DNA of 64,000 nucleotides from Heterocephalus glaber (lineage: Eukaryota > Chordata > Mammalia > Rodentia > Bathyergidae): the NCBI RefSeq assembly GCF_000247695.1, contig NW_004624848.1:1441967-1505966 (forward strand). The letters are read 5' to 3'. This document shows positions 51,896-62,800 of the stretch, piece after piece. Each line of letters begins with the position of its first letter. The first letter of the stretch is position 1. The position numbers and the translations under genes are program-made. A model generated the notes under the pieces. That model did no database searches. It was not told where the DNA came from and saw nothing but the letters and a program-made list of their open reading frames with translations.

Positions 51896-52160
51896 AAAAA
51901 CATTTGCAAGACGATGCAATTCCACTGGGTTTCTTTGAATACTCTGTGATATGGGAACCCTGTGAGACAGGAAAGAAACACTGGACAATGCTGTCATGGA
52001 AAGCATGGGTCTGCAGATTCATACCAGAAGCGAGGTGTCCTGAAGCCATGTCATCCTGTGATAGAAATATGCTGTAGGTGATAAAAAGTATTAGGGGAAG
52101 CCTTAGTGTCTCCATAACAATATTACTGACATTAATTTTATTGACAAGCAAAAGTATACT

Positions 52161-52244
52161 TTTTTTTTTTTGGTACTGGGGATGGAACTCAGGACCTTGC
52201 GCTTTCGAGGCAGATGTGGCACCCCTGAGCTAAATCCCTGGCCC
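52161..52244 (-). repeat. ID SINE, antisense, with target duplication
   Basis: T-rich tail, then ggtactggggatggaactca, cgctttcgaggcagatg and gagctaaatccctggccc. Near-identical 11-base flanks aaaagtatact (52150-52160) and aaaagtacact (52245-52255) form the target duplication with one mismatch. Confidence 0.93.
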
Positions 52245-54424
52245 AAAAGTACACTCTTTCTGGGGCTCCAAGTGACAGCACACTGACTCTGCCATACAAG
52301 CAGTGGCCCACGAAGCACTAGCATTTTCATAGTTATGAGCCTTCGCTGCCTGTCAACCACTGCAGTCATGCTGTCCCATCAGCTTCTCCAAGAAGGAGAA
52401 ATCTAAAAATAGCAGAGTTTTCAGGTCAGGGTCTGGCCAATATGCTGAGAGATGTTAACTCTGGAAACCTCATTGATGAATGCTGACCCTTTAAAATGTG
52501 GTTTTCATTTTTTTTTCTTAAGAAAATTAGCAGGCTTGAGGTTAAAAACTATGCTTAGGAATGTAAAATTAGGAATTAAATCATCCCCCTGCCTCCTAAA
52601 CAGAAATGTTTTTCTTCCTTGTGGAAAATTTATTTTTAATGTATACTGATAACTTCTAATAGGCATCAGTTGGGCACCCCATTAAACTAACTGCTTTAAA
52701 ATGGTTTCCTTTTAGAACTCACATTTATATCCTAGGAAATCATTGAGGGAGTCTGGATTTCACATTTCCTTGCAGTCTCCCTTCGCAGTCCTTTCTGAAT
52801 GGTTAACCTACCATAGCAAAGCACTCAGAGGTGCAAATCTTCTGGAAGAAGTGCAAATGCCATACTTCTACTTGGAAGCATGGAAAAAGAGGACTTATTT
52901 ACTATGTCTGCCGAACATTGAAAACTGCATAAAGCACGGGAAATAGTTTTGGTGTGTGGGAATGTGCAATGCTTCCAGGGTACAAACATTGTTCTGAAAA
53001 TGTTGTTGGTAGAGGAGACCACGTCCATCTCGGAGAGGCTTGCTGAACTGGCATGCAGTTCTGGGGCTCATGCCCACACTCTTAAACAAAATAAAGGAAA
53101 TGGATGTAAGAATTTCTTTATGGAAAGACCATAGAGAGCTATAGGCCCATGTAAACAAATTGGGCCATTTACTAGATATTTAGATGCTAGATTCACAGTC
53201 CAAGTTCAGGGGTGTGGATTCTGTTTTGAAGGATTGTGACTGTATTCTACCTTGAGAATGAGATTACAACTTATTTATTCTTCCTTTTTTTGTCTAATGT
53301 GTGGATATTACTGTTGTTATTTTGCTGTGCAACTTGGAAACATACCTAAAATTTAGATCATGTGCTTTATAAATCTGGTCAGCTTTGGAAAATGGTTAGA
53401 AACCCATGTGTGAGAAGTGGAAATGACCTGATTTTTGGTAGCACTGGGTTCCATATAAGGAAAATATGATGATTGAAATTGAAATTTTCCTTCTGGGCTC
53501 AGACATGTCTAAACTAATTGTAAAATAATTGTTCTGGCTTACAGAAGTAGACTCATAACTACAACTATGTAAAGCAGGAACCTAACAATGGTTTTGATTT
53601 ACAGCCTCTGTAACTCTGCCTGTCTTGTAATAAAACTGCTGTTATAACCAACCTCCTGTTACATTCATTTGTTATTACTGGACAAGTAGACAATAAGTTT
53701 ATCCTAAGTTATCTTGCTTTTATAGAGTTACTTTATTGCATCAGGATATTAACTGACCTTTTCTGGAATTGAGCAAGAAGGATGTATGTGTCAGAACTGT
53801 CCAAGAAAATGGAGCTGAGTGGGTGCAAATATAAAAATCTGTGGTGCTACACTTTATGGAGTGGTGATGAATTGTGAAAACAGAAGCCAGAAATAAACTT
53901 GGAAAGTGAAATGAGCAAAGGACGTTAAATAATTTCTGTGTTGATTCCACAGCGTTCCTCTATTCTGTACCTTCTCTCATCATTGTTGGCTCATTTAGCC
54001 TTAAAGGAAGCGATTCTGGAAGAAACACTTGGTACAAATGAATGGACCTTTTAAAAACCAATGGCATCTGACCATACTGGCAACTTTTAAGTGTTACTGC
54101 TGGAAGTTTGGCAGAGGAAATAACTACGCCAGCTCCACAGGTTTAAAAAACAACGGACAGTGGCGGACATTATAGCTTCTGTGTGATGTGTGACTTGCTG
54201 TTTTCTTTCTTTCTTTTTCTGATGAGTAACTTAGGGCTAGATGGTCTTAAGTCTATAAAGAGACCTAAGATCCTCCCTTAGGCTAGCGTCTACATGACCT
54301 CGAAAACCCCAGCTCACATCTTTCTGTGGTTGTATACTCTAAAGAACTCCAGGCTGGGGTCTGTGCCACATGGTGACGCTGTTTCTGTCAAACTGTGAGA
54401 TGTTGTGCGAGATGCAGAGTTGAG
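52245..54424. other. Intron 1, AT-rich, no named repeat
   Basis: No SINE, LTR or L1 recognised. No open frame above 90 codons. Confidence 0.4.
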
Positions 54425-54760
54425 TTAGCTTTTCTGCTACTCAGCTTTCTGTTTCCATGACAAGACACGGAGAATATCAGCTTCTCAGGAGGAAAGCTTT
54501 ATGTGGGGCCACAGTTTCAGAAGAGTCAGTCATGGATGGCTCTTGGCCTGTGGCTTTTGGGCCTGTGAAGAGGCAGCTCCCACAGCTGCAAGCTCGTGGC
54601 AGAGGAAGATGGCCCTCATGGTGAGCAGAACTGGCTCCCGGTCTTGCCCCTGAAGGTGGACACACTCTCAGTGACCTAAGGACCTCCCCTTAAAGGCACC
54701 ACCCTCAGGGCCCCAGCTCCTTCCAACACTGCTGCACCAGGCAGTCTTTGCAGTGAGGAC
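54425..54760 (-). mobile_element. MT/MaLR-like LTR, antisense
   Basis: Opens with ctactcagctttctgtttcc and atgacaagaca, then ttatgtggggccacagtttc and gatggctcttggcctgtggc. Lies in PDGFC intron 1. Confidence 0.65.
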
Positions 54761-55498
54761 CTGTGGGAGACACTTGGGATCCACGCTACAGCAGACTTAC
54801 CTGCCACTGCCGAGTGCTAATGGTCAGAATGGGAGGGAAGATGCACAGCCCTCTGGACTGCAGAGTGGAAAGGAATACAGTGTTGGGCGGGTGGGAATTC
54901 AAAGAAAAGACCACATTATTTACAGCTAAGCTATCAGAAGAGGCTGAGGAAAGTTGTTAGGGGAGAGGTTTATTTGGAAGAAGGGGTCCTGCAACCATGA
55001 TCGGCACTTGCACCTCCAGAATCGGGTGGGAAATTATTTCAGGAGTTGGGGAGGACCTTATGCAGTCTGAAGTGCAGGCGTTGCGACGGTGATCTCAGAC
55101 GTGGATCCAGAGGGTGACTGGGATTGGAAGTTTGGAAGGAGGAAATCGACGTGGAGACTTGAGAAACTGGCAGCTTGGATGCTGTCATCGGCTCTGCTCA
55201 GCTGAGCAGGCAGCCAAGTTGTGGAGCAGACCTGCTTCCAAGGGGGCAGAGCAGGTGCAGACAGAAGGATGCTGCCGAGAAGTGAAGGTTAACATCGAAG
55301 GAAAAGGAAATCCTACTTGCAGACATTCCTGTGAAGAGGTAGCAGGAAAGGAAAAAAATAGCATCAGCCATCAGGTAGGTAGTAGAGGATGCCAAGGAGA
55401 GAGGGAGAAACGTAACAGAAATTGGCCACAGCAGAAAACATAACAGAGATTCAAGAATATGAGGACCAGTGAACAAGTGAGCATCCTATGATTTCTAA

Positions 55499-55699
55499 TT
55501 TTTTTTTTTTTTTTGCACTACTGGAAGTTGAAGCCCAGGCCTTCACATTGAGCTAACTCTCCAGCACATTTTTTATTTTTTATTTTAAGTCAGGTTCTTG
55601 GTAGTTTACTAAGTTGCACAAGCTGGACTTGAACATGGGATCCTCCTGCCAGCCTTCCTGAGTGCTGGAAGTACAGGTGTGCGCCACCATGCCTGGCTC
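55499..55699 (-). repeat. B1-ID composite SINE, antisense
   Basis: Poly-T, an antisense ID half (gaagcccaggccttcacatt, gagctaactctccagcaca), a T-rich linker, then an antisense B1 half (ttgaacatgggatcctcctg, tacaggtgtgcgccaccatg). Confidence 0.88.
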
Positions 55700-56477
55700 A
55701 TTTTTTGATGTCGACAAACCAAATTTCCATGTTGAGGACTCTAGAAGAATGGCAGTGAGTAAAGTGAGGCAGTGAGACATACAGTTTGTCAGAGGGAGAA
55801 AAGATAATGCACTGGGTTCTGAATGGTGGGAAAGAAAGAGCGAAGTGTTTTGTTTCTGTGTTGGCTTGTTTTAGGGGTTTGGATGAGGCCCGGAGGAGAC
55901 AAAAAGATTAGTCATGCAGGACAGATAAGCTCCTGGCCACAAAAGTTCCAGTGCAGCAGCTGCTGGGGTCCAGGTGAGGTGAGAGCTGAACATGGCAGAG
56001 CACCTCAGGTGAGACAGTAAGACCGCAGGACGCCCGGCAGAGGAGGAAGGGAAGTTTTCCAAGAAGAGACCTTGACAAAGTGGGAGAGTGAGGAGAGGTG
56101 TAGGAAGAATGGAGTAGTGGTTCCCCAGCAGGGGAGGTGGCTAAACCCCTCTGATGATGTTTGGGTCCAGTCTCCTGGCTACAGCAGGAGCATAACTAAC
56201 AGGAGAGGAAACATAATAAAATTGGTGGTGTGGGTTGGCCAGCCAGTCAAGAGGACTGAGGAAGTGAATAGCTTGGAATACTTAGGTGAAGGAAAGGGTT
56301 ATTTAGGATGGTCAGCAGACAGGGCTTGTGAACTCAGTGGCAGAAGTCACCTTCAAATGCAGCCTTAAACATTAGTTAGGTGAAGAGGAGTGATGTGTGG
56401 GCAAGTGTATGTTACAAAAATACATCTAAATTGACTTAGCAAGGATTGTTATAAAAGGCTTTGAAGATTAATAAAAA

Positions 56478-56872
56478 CACTGTCTCAGTTACTTTCTCAT
56501 TGCTGAGACAAAATACCCAACACCTACACGTTAAAGGAGGAGAGATTTATTTTGGCTCACAGTTTGTAGTACTTTCAGTCGATAGTTGGCTAGTTTCAAG
56601 GCAGGGTGCCATGGGAGAGGGACATCGCAGAGGAGAAACAGTCCATGACAAGGCAGACAGGAATGAGCACAGTGGATCGAGGGAGACCATGCCCACAGAG
56701 ACCCACCTCTTCCTACCAGGCTTCACCTCCCAGCATCACACCCGAGTATAAACCCACCAGTGGGCTAATCCAGTATCACACACCCGTGGTCCACTCATCT
56801 CCATAAGCCCTATCTATCAGTGCATGAGGCTTCAGGGGGACATTGAGATAAAAGTCATAACAAACACCATAG
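56478..56872 (-). mobile_element. MT/MaLR-like LTR, antisense
   Basis: The bases ctcagttactttctcattgc, tgagacaaaatacccaacac, gagatttattttggctcaca and gaggcttcagggggacattg follow a near complete antisense MT LTR. Lies in PDGFC intron 1. Confidence 0.8.
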
Positions 56873-57305
56873 AAATCTAAATTAAGTCAGCGCTGAAATG
56901 GCTTAGACTTCATTTTTCTGGCTCTGATGCCCTCATGAGAGTAACCTCTGAAACTACCATACAGGGACCTGACCATAAGTCTGCTTGGGTGCCTGCTATG
57001 GAAGCCCCCAGCTGCCATTTGCACTGTACTCATCTGGTTTAAGAGTTATGGGAACCACATGGAAATTTGTTGGGGGAGGTCCAGTTGCTCACTCAGGAGA
57101 ACAGAAAATATCTGCTTTTGCTGTGTTCTTAGGGTGCATGTGCCATACTCCCCAAAGGATGGTTTGGGGTGCATTTGTAAAGTAGAACTTGTGCCTGCTT
57201 GGATCACAGGAAAGCCAAGAACTAGTCTTGGTGAAAATGCAAGTTCATTTTTGTTGCTCCTGAGAAACATCTTTCCTGCAGGTTCATGACGTTTTAGCTC
57301 AGGTT

Positions 57306-57491
57306 TTTTCTTCTTCAGGTGCTGGGCACCCAGAGTTGCTCTACTACTAAACTACATCCCCAGCCTTTTTCATTTCTTCAAGTTTTGGGACAATTTCTCA
57401 CTGAGTTTCCCAGGCTGGCCTCCACCTGTGGACCCCCCTTCCTCAGCCTCCTGAGCAGCTGAGTTACAGGCCTGTGCCATCACACCTGGCT
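57306..57491 (-). repeat. B1-ID composite SINE, antisense
   Basis: Antisense ID half (ggtgctgggcacccagag, aaactacatccccagcc), then an antisense B1 half (ggctggcctccacctgtg, gttacaggcctgtgccatca). Confidence 0.85.
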
Positions 57492-57935
57492 ATCTCACTC
57501 TGCATTGATACGGAGTCGTAGAGACACTTGCTGTGTGGATACCCTCACAGTTCAGAAACAGGCATGCCCCATCCTTTGGAATAACTAAAAGTCAGACTGT
57601 GACTTTGGCACACGTGAACAAGGTCCGCTTGTGACTGGAGCCTGGGGCTGGGGTAGACACAGTGGCGGGGATTCTGGCTCTGTCTGAGGGATTCACCTTT
57701 CACAGAATGGCTTCTGGCCACTTCCCTTAAAAAATGTGCATGTGGAACACATCTGCCTGCCTTACCGTCCCCTGATTCCTGGTGCTATCTTGTTGGGATC
57801 TTGTTTCATTGTGTGACCCGGTCACACACATGTTTAGAAGATTTTCTTTCTGATTCTCAAAGTTGGGTTTGCTCTCCACATCTGCAAATGCAACTTTAAA
57901 TTGACAGACTTGGCTTTGCATTCCTTCACAGAAGA

Positions 57936-57982
<47 letters not shown>
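57936..57982. repeat. (TATC)n microsatellite
   Basis: About 12 uninterrupted tetranucleotide units in PDGFC intron 1, followed by an atatat step. Likely length-variable between individuals. Confidence 0.97.
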
Positions 57983-59154
57983 ATATGTATTCACAGTAAA
58001 TTAAATGAGCATAGAATGACTGTCCAACTAATCAATGAATAGTAATATTTCTGTTTTTAACTAATGTGGGTACATTTGTAGTTTCTGCACAGCAGGGCCT
58101 GGCTGTGTATAACCTAAACTGTGGCAAGTGTGTCCCTGTTATTCCTTCTGGGACCTGGGTTTTTCCCACACCCTCTGGCCCCCACATAATTGCTTGCAGA
58201 AGGTGAACACCTGACAGCCCCACAGTAGAGTTCTCCCAACCACAGTGTTGACTGCAGTCATGCTGATGGATGCTTCTCCAACAGCCATGTGCATACACAT
58301 CAACTGAGGCCCTTGCGAAGAAGAAATTCTGCCTTACTGTAGGAGGTCTGGGGGAGCCCAAGGGTTTGCAGGGGGAAATGCTCCTGGTATCCTCCTGCTA
58401 CAAGATGGAGGACCAAACTGGGATTCCTAGGAGTCAGGCTTGCTTGTCCCTTGGTCTGGAGTTAGCTCACAGCAGTGGTTCTTAGGAAAAGAGGACTCCT
58501 GGCTGACCTCTCACACCCTGAGCCCCATGCTCTCCTGACTCCAGGCTCTCGGCAACTCTTTCACCCAAGAAACCATTTCAGTCCCCTGGATGCCAAGTGC
58601 CATTAGTCCTGAGGACTCCATCACACCCTGAAAACAGATAAAGGAAACGTGTTTCTTTGTGCAATGGATGCTCCCAGTCTGTGTGTTTGTGATACTTACA
58701 GGTATGCTTAGAATGCTGAAGGAGTCAAGGGGTATTCTATGTACAGGGCAGGAAAGCCTTCCCATCAGGCTGTCATTCGAGTTGGGTCTTGAAGGGTGAA
58801 AGCATTCACCAGAAAAGAAAGAGATTTTGAATCAGAAGCCATAGACTTGTGAGAGAGCACACATTGTGTTCAAAACCCAACTCTTTCTGGCTGGCATTAG
58901 GAGTCAAAACACCACTTGTAATTATGAAGGGCTTTGTCTGACACAGTAAGGAGAATGTGTATATGGTATCTGCTAAGGTCCTGGGGCTTGCTGAAGGATT
59001 TAGGCTGATCGGTTCCTAATGCCGAGGGCCTGTCGTCCCCAGTCTTGGTATTTTATGCAGCTATAAAGAATCAGTCAATCCTAATCCTGTAATCAATACA
59101 TTTTAAGTTGCTTTATCTTTTCATATCATTATTTCATCATCGAATTTTCCCAGC

Positions 59155-59320
59155 TGTATTAAGTATAGTTGATAAATAAAAGTTAAATATATTTATCACG
59201 TACAATGTGATTTTTTTTATATGTATTCATTCTGGACTGGTTACTACAAAGCAGCTAATTAATTGTCCATGTCAAATAATTACAACATTTTGTGTGTGAA
59301 AAGACCTTTTTAGTTCTACT
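59155..59320 (+). repeat. Ancient L1-derived fragment
   Basis: The bases gttgataaataaaagttaaa, tttatatgtattcattctgg, caaagcagctaattaattgt and ccatgtcaaataattacaac follow a common mammalian L1 3' segment (…ctaattaacatatccatcac…). Confidence 0.5.
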
Positions 59321-59384
59321 AACAGATTTCAAATAGACAGTTGCTCCTCAGGCCCCTAACAGAGAACATCGGGATGATTGTAAA

Positions 59385-59830
59385 GGAGAGAAGATGGAGC
59401 CGGGCAGGCGGCGCAGGGGTGACCCTGAGGTGTGGAGGGACCTGCTCGACGTCCCAAAGCCACCTGGTCAAAGCCCACACGTGTGGCTCAGCCTCCCTGG
59501 AACCCACACCTCAAACCCCCCTGCGTCACCCCCTCGACGGTGCAGAAGTTCCCACTTTCTCCTTAGGATGGCCGCAAATCGCAAGCACCAGAAAGGAAAA
59601 CGCGGACTGATCTCTCCCAGAGTGCTTTGTGGGCTGGTGGACGTGCTTCAGCAAAGAGAAGACAGCCATGTGGACCCAGGACAGCCTGTTCTGCCGCCAC
59701 ACTGGCCCCCAGGGTCAGAAGTCCTCACTGATGCCTGCAAAGGCGTCACGTGCCTCATTTCACCACCCAGATGCAGCGGACGCCTGGCATCCTGGAGGAA
59801 CTAACGGGCGACACACAGGAGGGCCTGGCT
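59385..59830. other. Isolated GC-rich patch with an open 136-codon frame, unrecognised
   Basis: This 450-base block is markedly richer in G+C and CpG than the AT-rich intron around it. An open frame runs 59394-59804 on the + strand, with shorter overlapping frames at 59341-59610 and 59629-59961. The translation begins MEPGRRRRGD and is rich in Pro, Arg and Ser. I recognise no domain. It directly follows an old L1-like fragment. It may be an unrecognised repeat, a regulatory element or a cryptic exon; chance is the default. Confidence 0.35.
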
Positions 59831-62800
59831 CTTTCTGCTTAGACCAAGTAAAATTAATGCACAGAGAACCTGGTAGGCAGAATTTTAACGATGACTCCAT
59901 AAAATGCTATTTCCTCAACAAGAAAACAGGAGTGCATGATTTCCAGGAAAATTATTTTTAACTGGAAACTTTATGATAAAGTTTCATTGCAGTTAGTTCA
60001 CTATAGAGAAGATCATGACGCTCAAAAAGTCCGGTTTTCATTACTAAGTTATTTTTGTTTTGAATTATTCCCTCTTCTTTTCTCTCTTCCTAACATAAGA
60101 GAGAACCCTATTGCTTGATTTTCAGTTTGTTTTTCTCTTTTATGCTTTGGGGTTTTGAGATTGACATCTCTGATTTATCCCCTGGAAGGCAAAGATTTTG
60201 AAAAACTTATGAAAAAAATCACTCAAAGGCTATATTTTTTTTCTCCTTGGAAATGAAGTTGATTTTCTCAGCCCTGATCATATGAGATTATGAGCGAGTA
60301 GTCCTTGGCTCTGGCATGGGGACAAAACAGAAGCAGGCCCTGGGGAGAGAGCTCAGAATTCATGGCAGCAAGCACATGCTCAGTATGCCAGTATTTACGG
60401 TGTCACAGCCAAATTAAAACCATACCCTCTGCTGTTTACATAAACTGCTCAAATGTATGCCCCTGCTTCCCCAAAAGTTAAGGCAGTGCAAAGGTTCAGG
60501 ACACAGAGAGACCACACCATGTATTTTCATACTCATTTTATTTCTCTCTGTGAGACAGTTGTCTTATAATCACTTTTGAAGGCAGCTGGAATCAGAGTGA
60601 GTTTAGCAGGGATGAAGACTGAGGAGTCTGTGCCCTTACACACGCGGTATTCTGGCAGCTGTGTGCTGTGCTAGTCCCTGAGCTCAGGCTGGTTAATTGT
60701 ATTGATTATTGACAGAGGAGGAGGGCTGCTTCTTAGATAGATGGGTAATTCTCTGTCTTTCCTATCTTCTGTCTACAGAGCTTGGGTTTTACTCCTTTTG
60801 AAAAACAGACACACATACTTCTTGGTAAGAAGACATACTTTATGCCTTTTTATGGCAGTGTCTAAAGTATTACCATATGGTAGACTTTTAAGAAGAATAA
60901 AATGTCTGAAGCATTGTTGAGCACAACTTTTTTCTTTGCTTTTATAGGAAAGACTTCTAGTCATTTAAATGATAATAACCTTATGATGCACTTGTATTGC
61001 AATGTGAGAAAAATAATATGAAAGTTGCTGTGGTATTAGTGGAAGTAGGTTCTGTAGGAAATAATGAGTGACCTTTACTAGTGGATGTGACTCTTGCGTG
61101 CAAATGCATTCTTTGCAAAGCCCTGGACAATCTTCTCTGATTCCTTCTGATGCTGTGCTCAGTGGATTCCAGGAAGCAACCTGGATATTAAGCAGATTGT
61201 TATGTGTCCTTAGTTTATTGGTTACTTGATGTGGCTCTTTGGTCTTGTAACTCAGTGAAAAGTAAAAGTTTTCAAAACAACAGTTGGTGACTAAAAATGA
61301 TCTTTTGTGACAAGAGAGGAAATACAGAAAGTACATTTTTTAAAGAGTAATTTCAATAGGAGAAAATGAAGCTTGGTTACATAAATCCTTGGACTTAAGG
61401 GATAGAATCCGGCATACGTACAAAGACATTTTATTGACTTCATTACTTTATACATTGTGCCTCAACTTTTTATTTGTACTTCAAATATTTTATTATTAAG
61501 ATTTCCTGTGGTGTTTCCAAAACAAGAAAAAATTCAGCCTGTATATACTTTGTAGACGTTTGCCTTCAACATAGATAAAAGAATCGACTGAACAGTGATG
61601 TGGTCAGACTAATATGGCAGTGTGATTTTATGCTGTAGAATTTGAAAATGGGTACATATTTTTCACTGACCTTTTACATCTAATTTGGTGCTGGAAGGAG
61701 AAATACTGTACAGATTACTCTGCATTTTAAAATCTAATGCAGATTAATAAACAATAATAAGGCATTTTACTTGACTTTTGGGACAATTGAGAAGATCACT
61801 GGGTTTTGCACACCACTGATAGATCAAGTTATTGAACGTTCCATGCTGGGAATTTCATGCACTAAAGAAGCATCTCAGGCATTGGGGAGAATTGAGCTCA
61901 GCTATTTATATGCGAATCCAGCTGCCAACAGCAATTTCACATTTTTCCTGTGACTTAGGTCTTTGTATTGGAACTGACAGCCAGATAAAGGACAGTTCAT
62001 ACCTTAAAACATTAATGGATTTAGTTTTAATGCTGTCAATAACTTCAGTGAGCAACAAAAATATACTTTCATTAAAATGTTCTTAAAGATACCTATTTGA
62101 TTTTCTACCTTGTGCTGAATATTGACATTTTCTAAAGTGATTTAATGATAACAAATAGGCACTGTATCCCTAAGAAACTTGGCAGTGTCCTTGTGTGTCT
62201 GTGTGTAATAACCAAGCTATGATTTAGGCCAAGTCCACCATTTTTTTGCGACTTGAAATTCTTTGTTTCTGACTGTTTCATGACTAATCTGTTTAGGTGC
62301 ACAGAAGACGTTGGTAGAATCAGACATTTTAGTAAAACTTATAGGAAAAAGTTTTGCTTATGTGAAACATGCAGAATTTGGAAGTTCAGCAGATTCATCC
62401 CTTTGCTAAGTACATTATCTTAGGCTGTGGAGCGCAATTTGTATCTCATTTTGGTGTCCATGTTAAAACAAGTTACCCCAGATAAGGTTGTGTGATTTGT
62501 ATTTGCCATTTACTATTTTGGAGAAGGAAGTCTAAAGCAGAAGAATACTCCAGGCAGTAGCACCCTTTTCCCCTCTCTGTTTAGTCATTTCCCTGGCAGT
62601 TTCTTTGCTCTTGAAATTATGCTTGAAGTGGCCCAATTTCTGAATGGGGGGGCTAAGTGTATCTGTAGGCTTAGGAGAGACTGAATTTGGTTCCTTGTGC
62701 AGTGAGTCCTCAGTAGATGGCAAGGGTTTGAATCTTCCTACCTGGATGCAGTGTGGCCTCCAGGCTCAGGATTTGGCCACACTGAGAAGTGAAACCTCTT

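Noticed and set aside
57936..57982. CRISPR-like array
   Set aside because: It is a simple TATC microsatellite with no spacers. No CRISPR array, operon, phage or plasmid signature exists in this mammalian window.
60335..60410. Possible ID SINE (gagagagctcag, cacatgctcagtatgcc)
   Set aside because: Box B and the A-rich tail are not recognisable; too weak to list as a feature.
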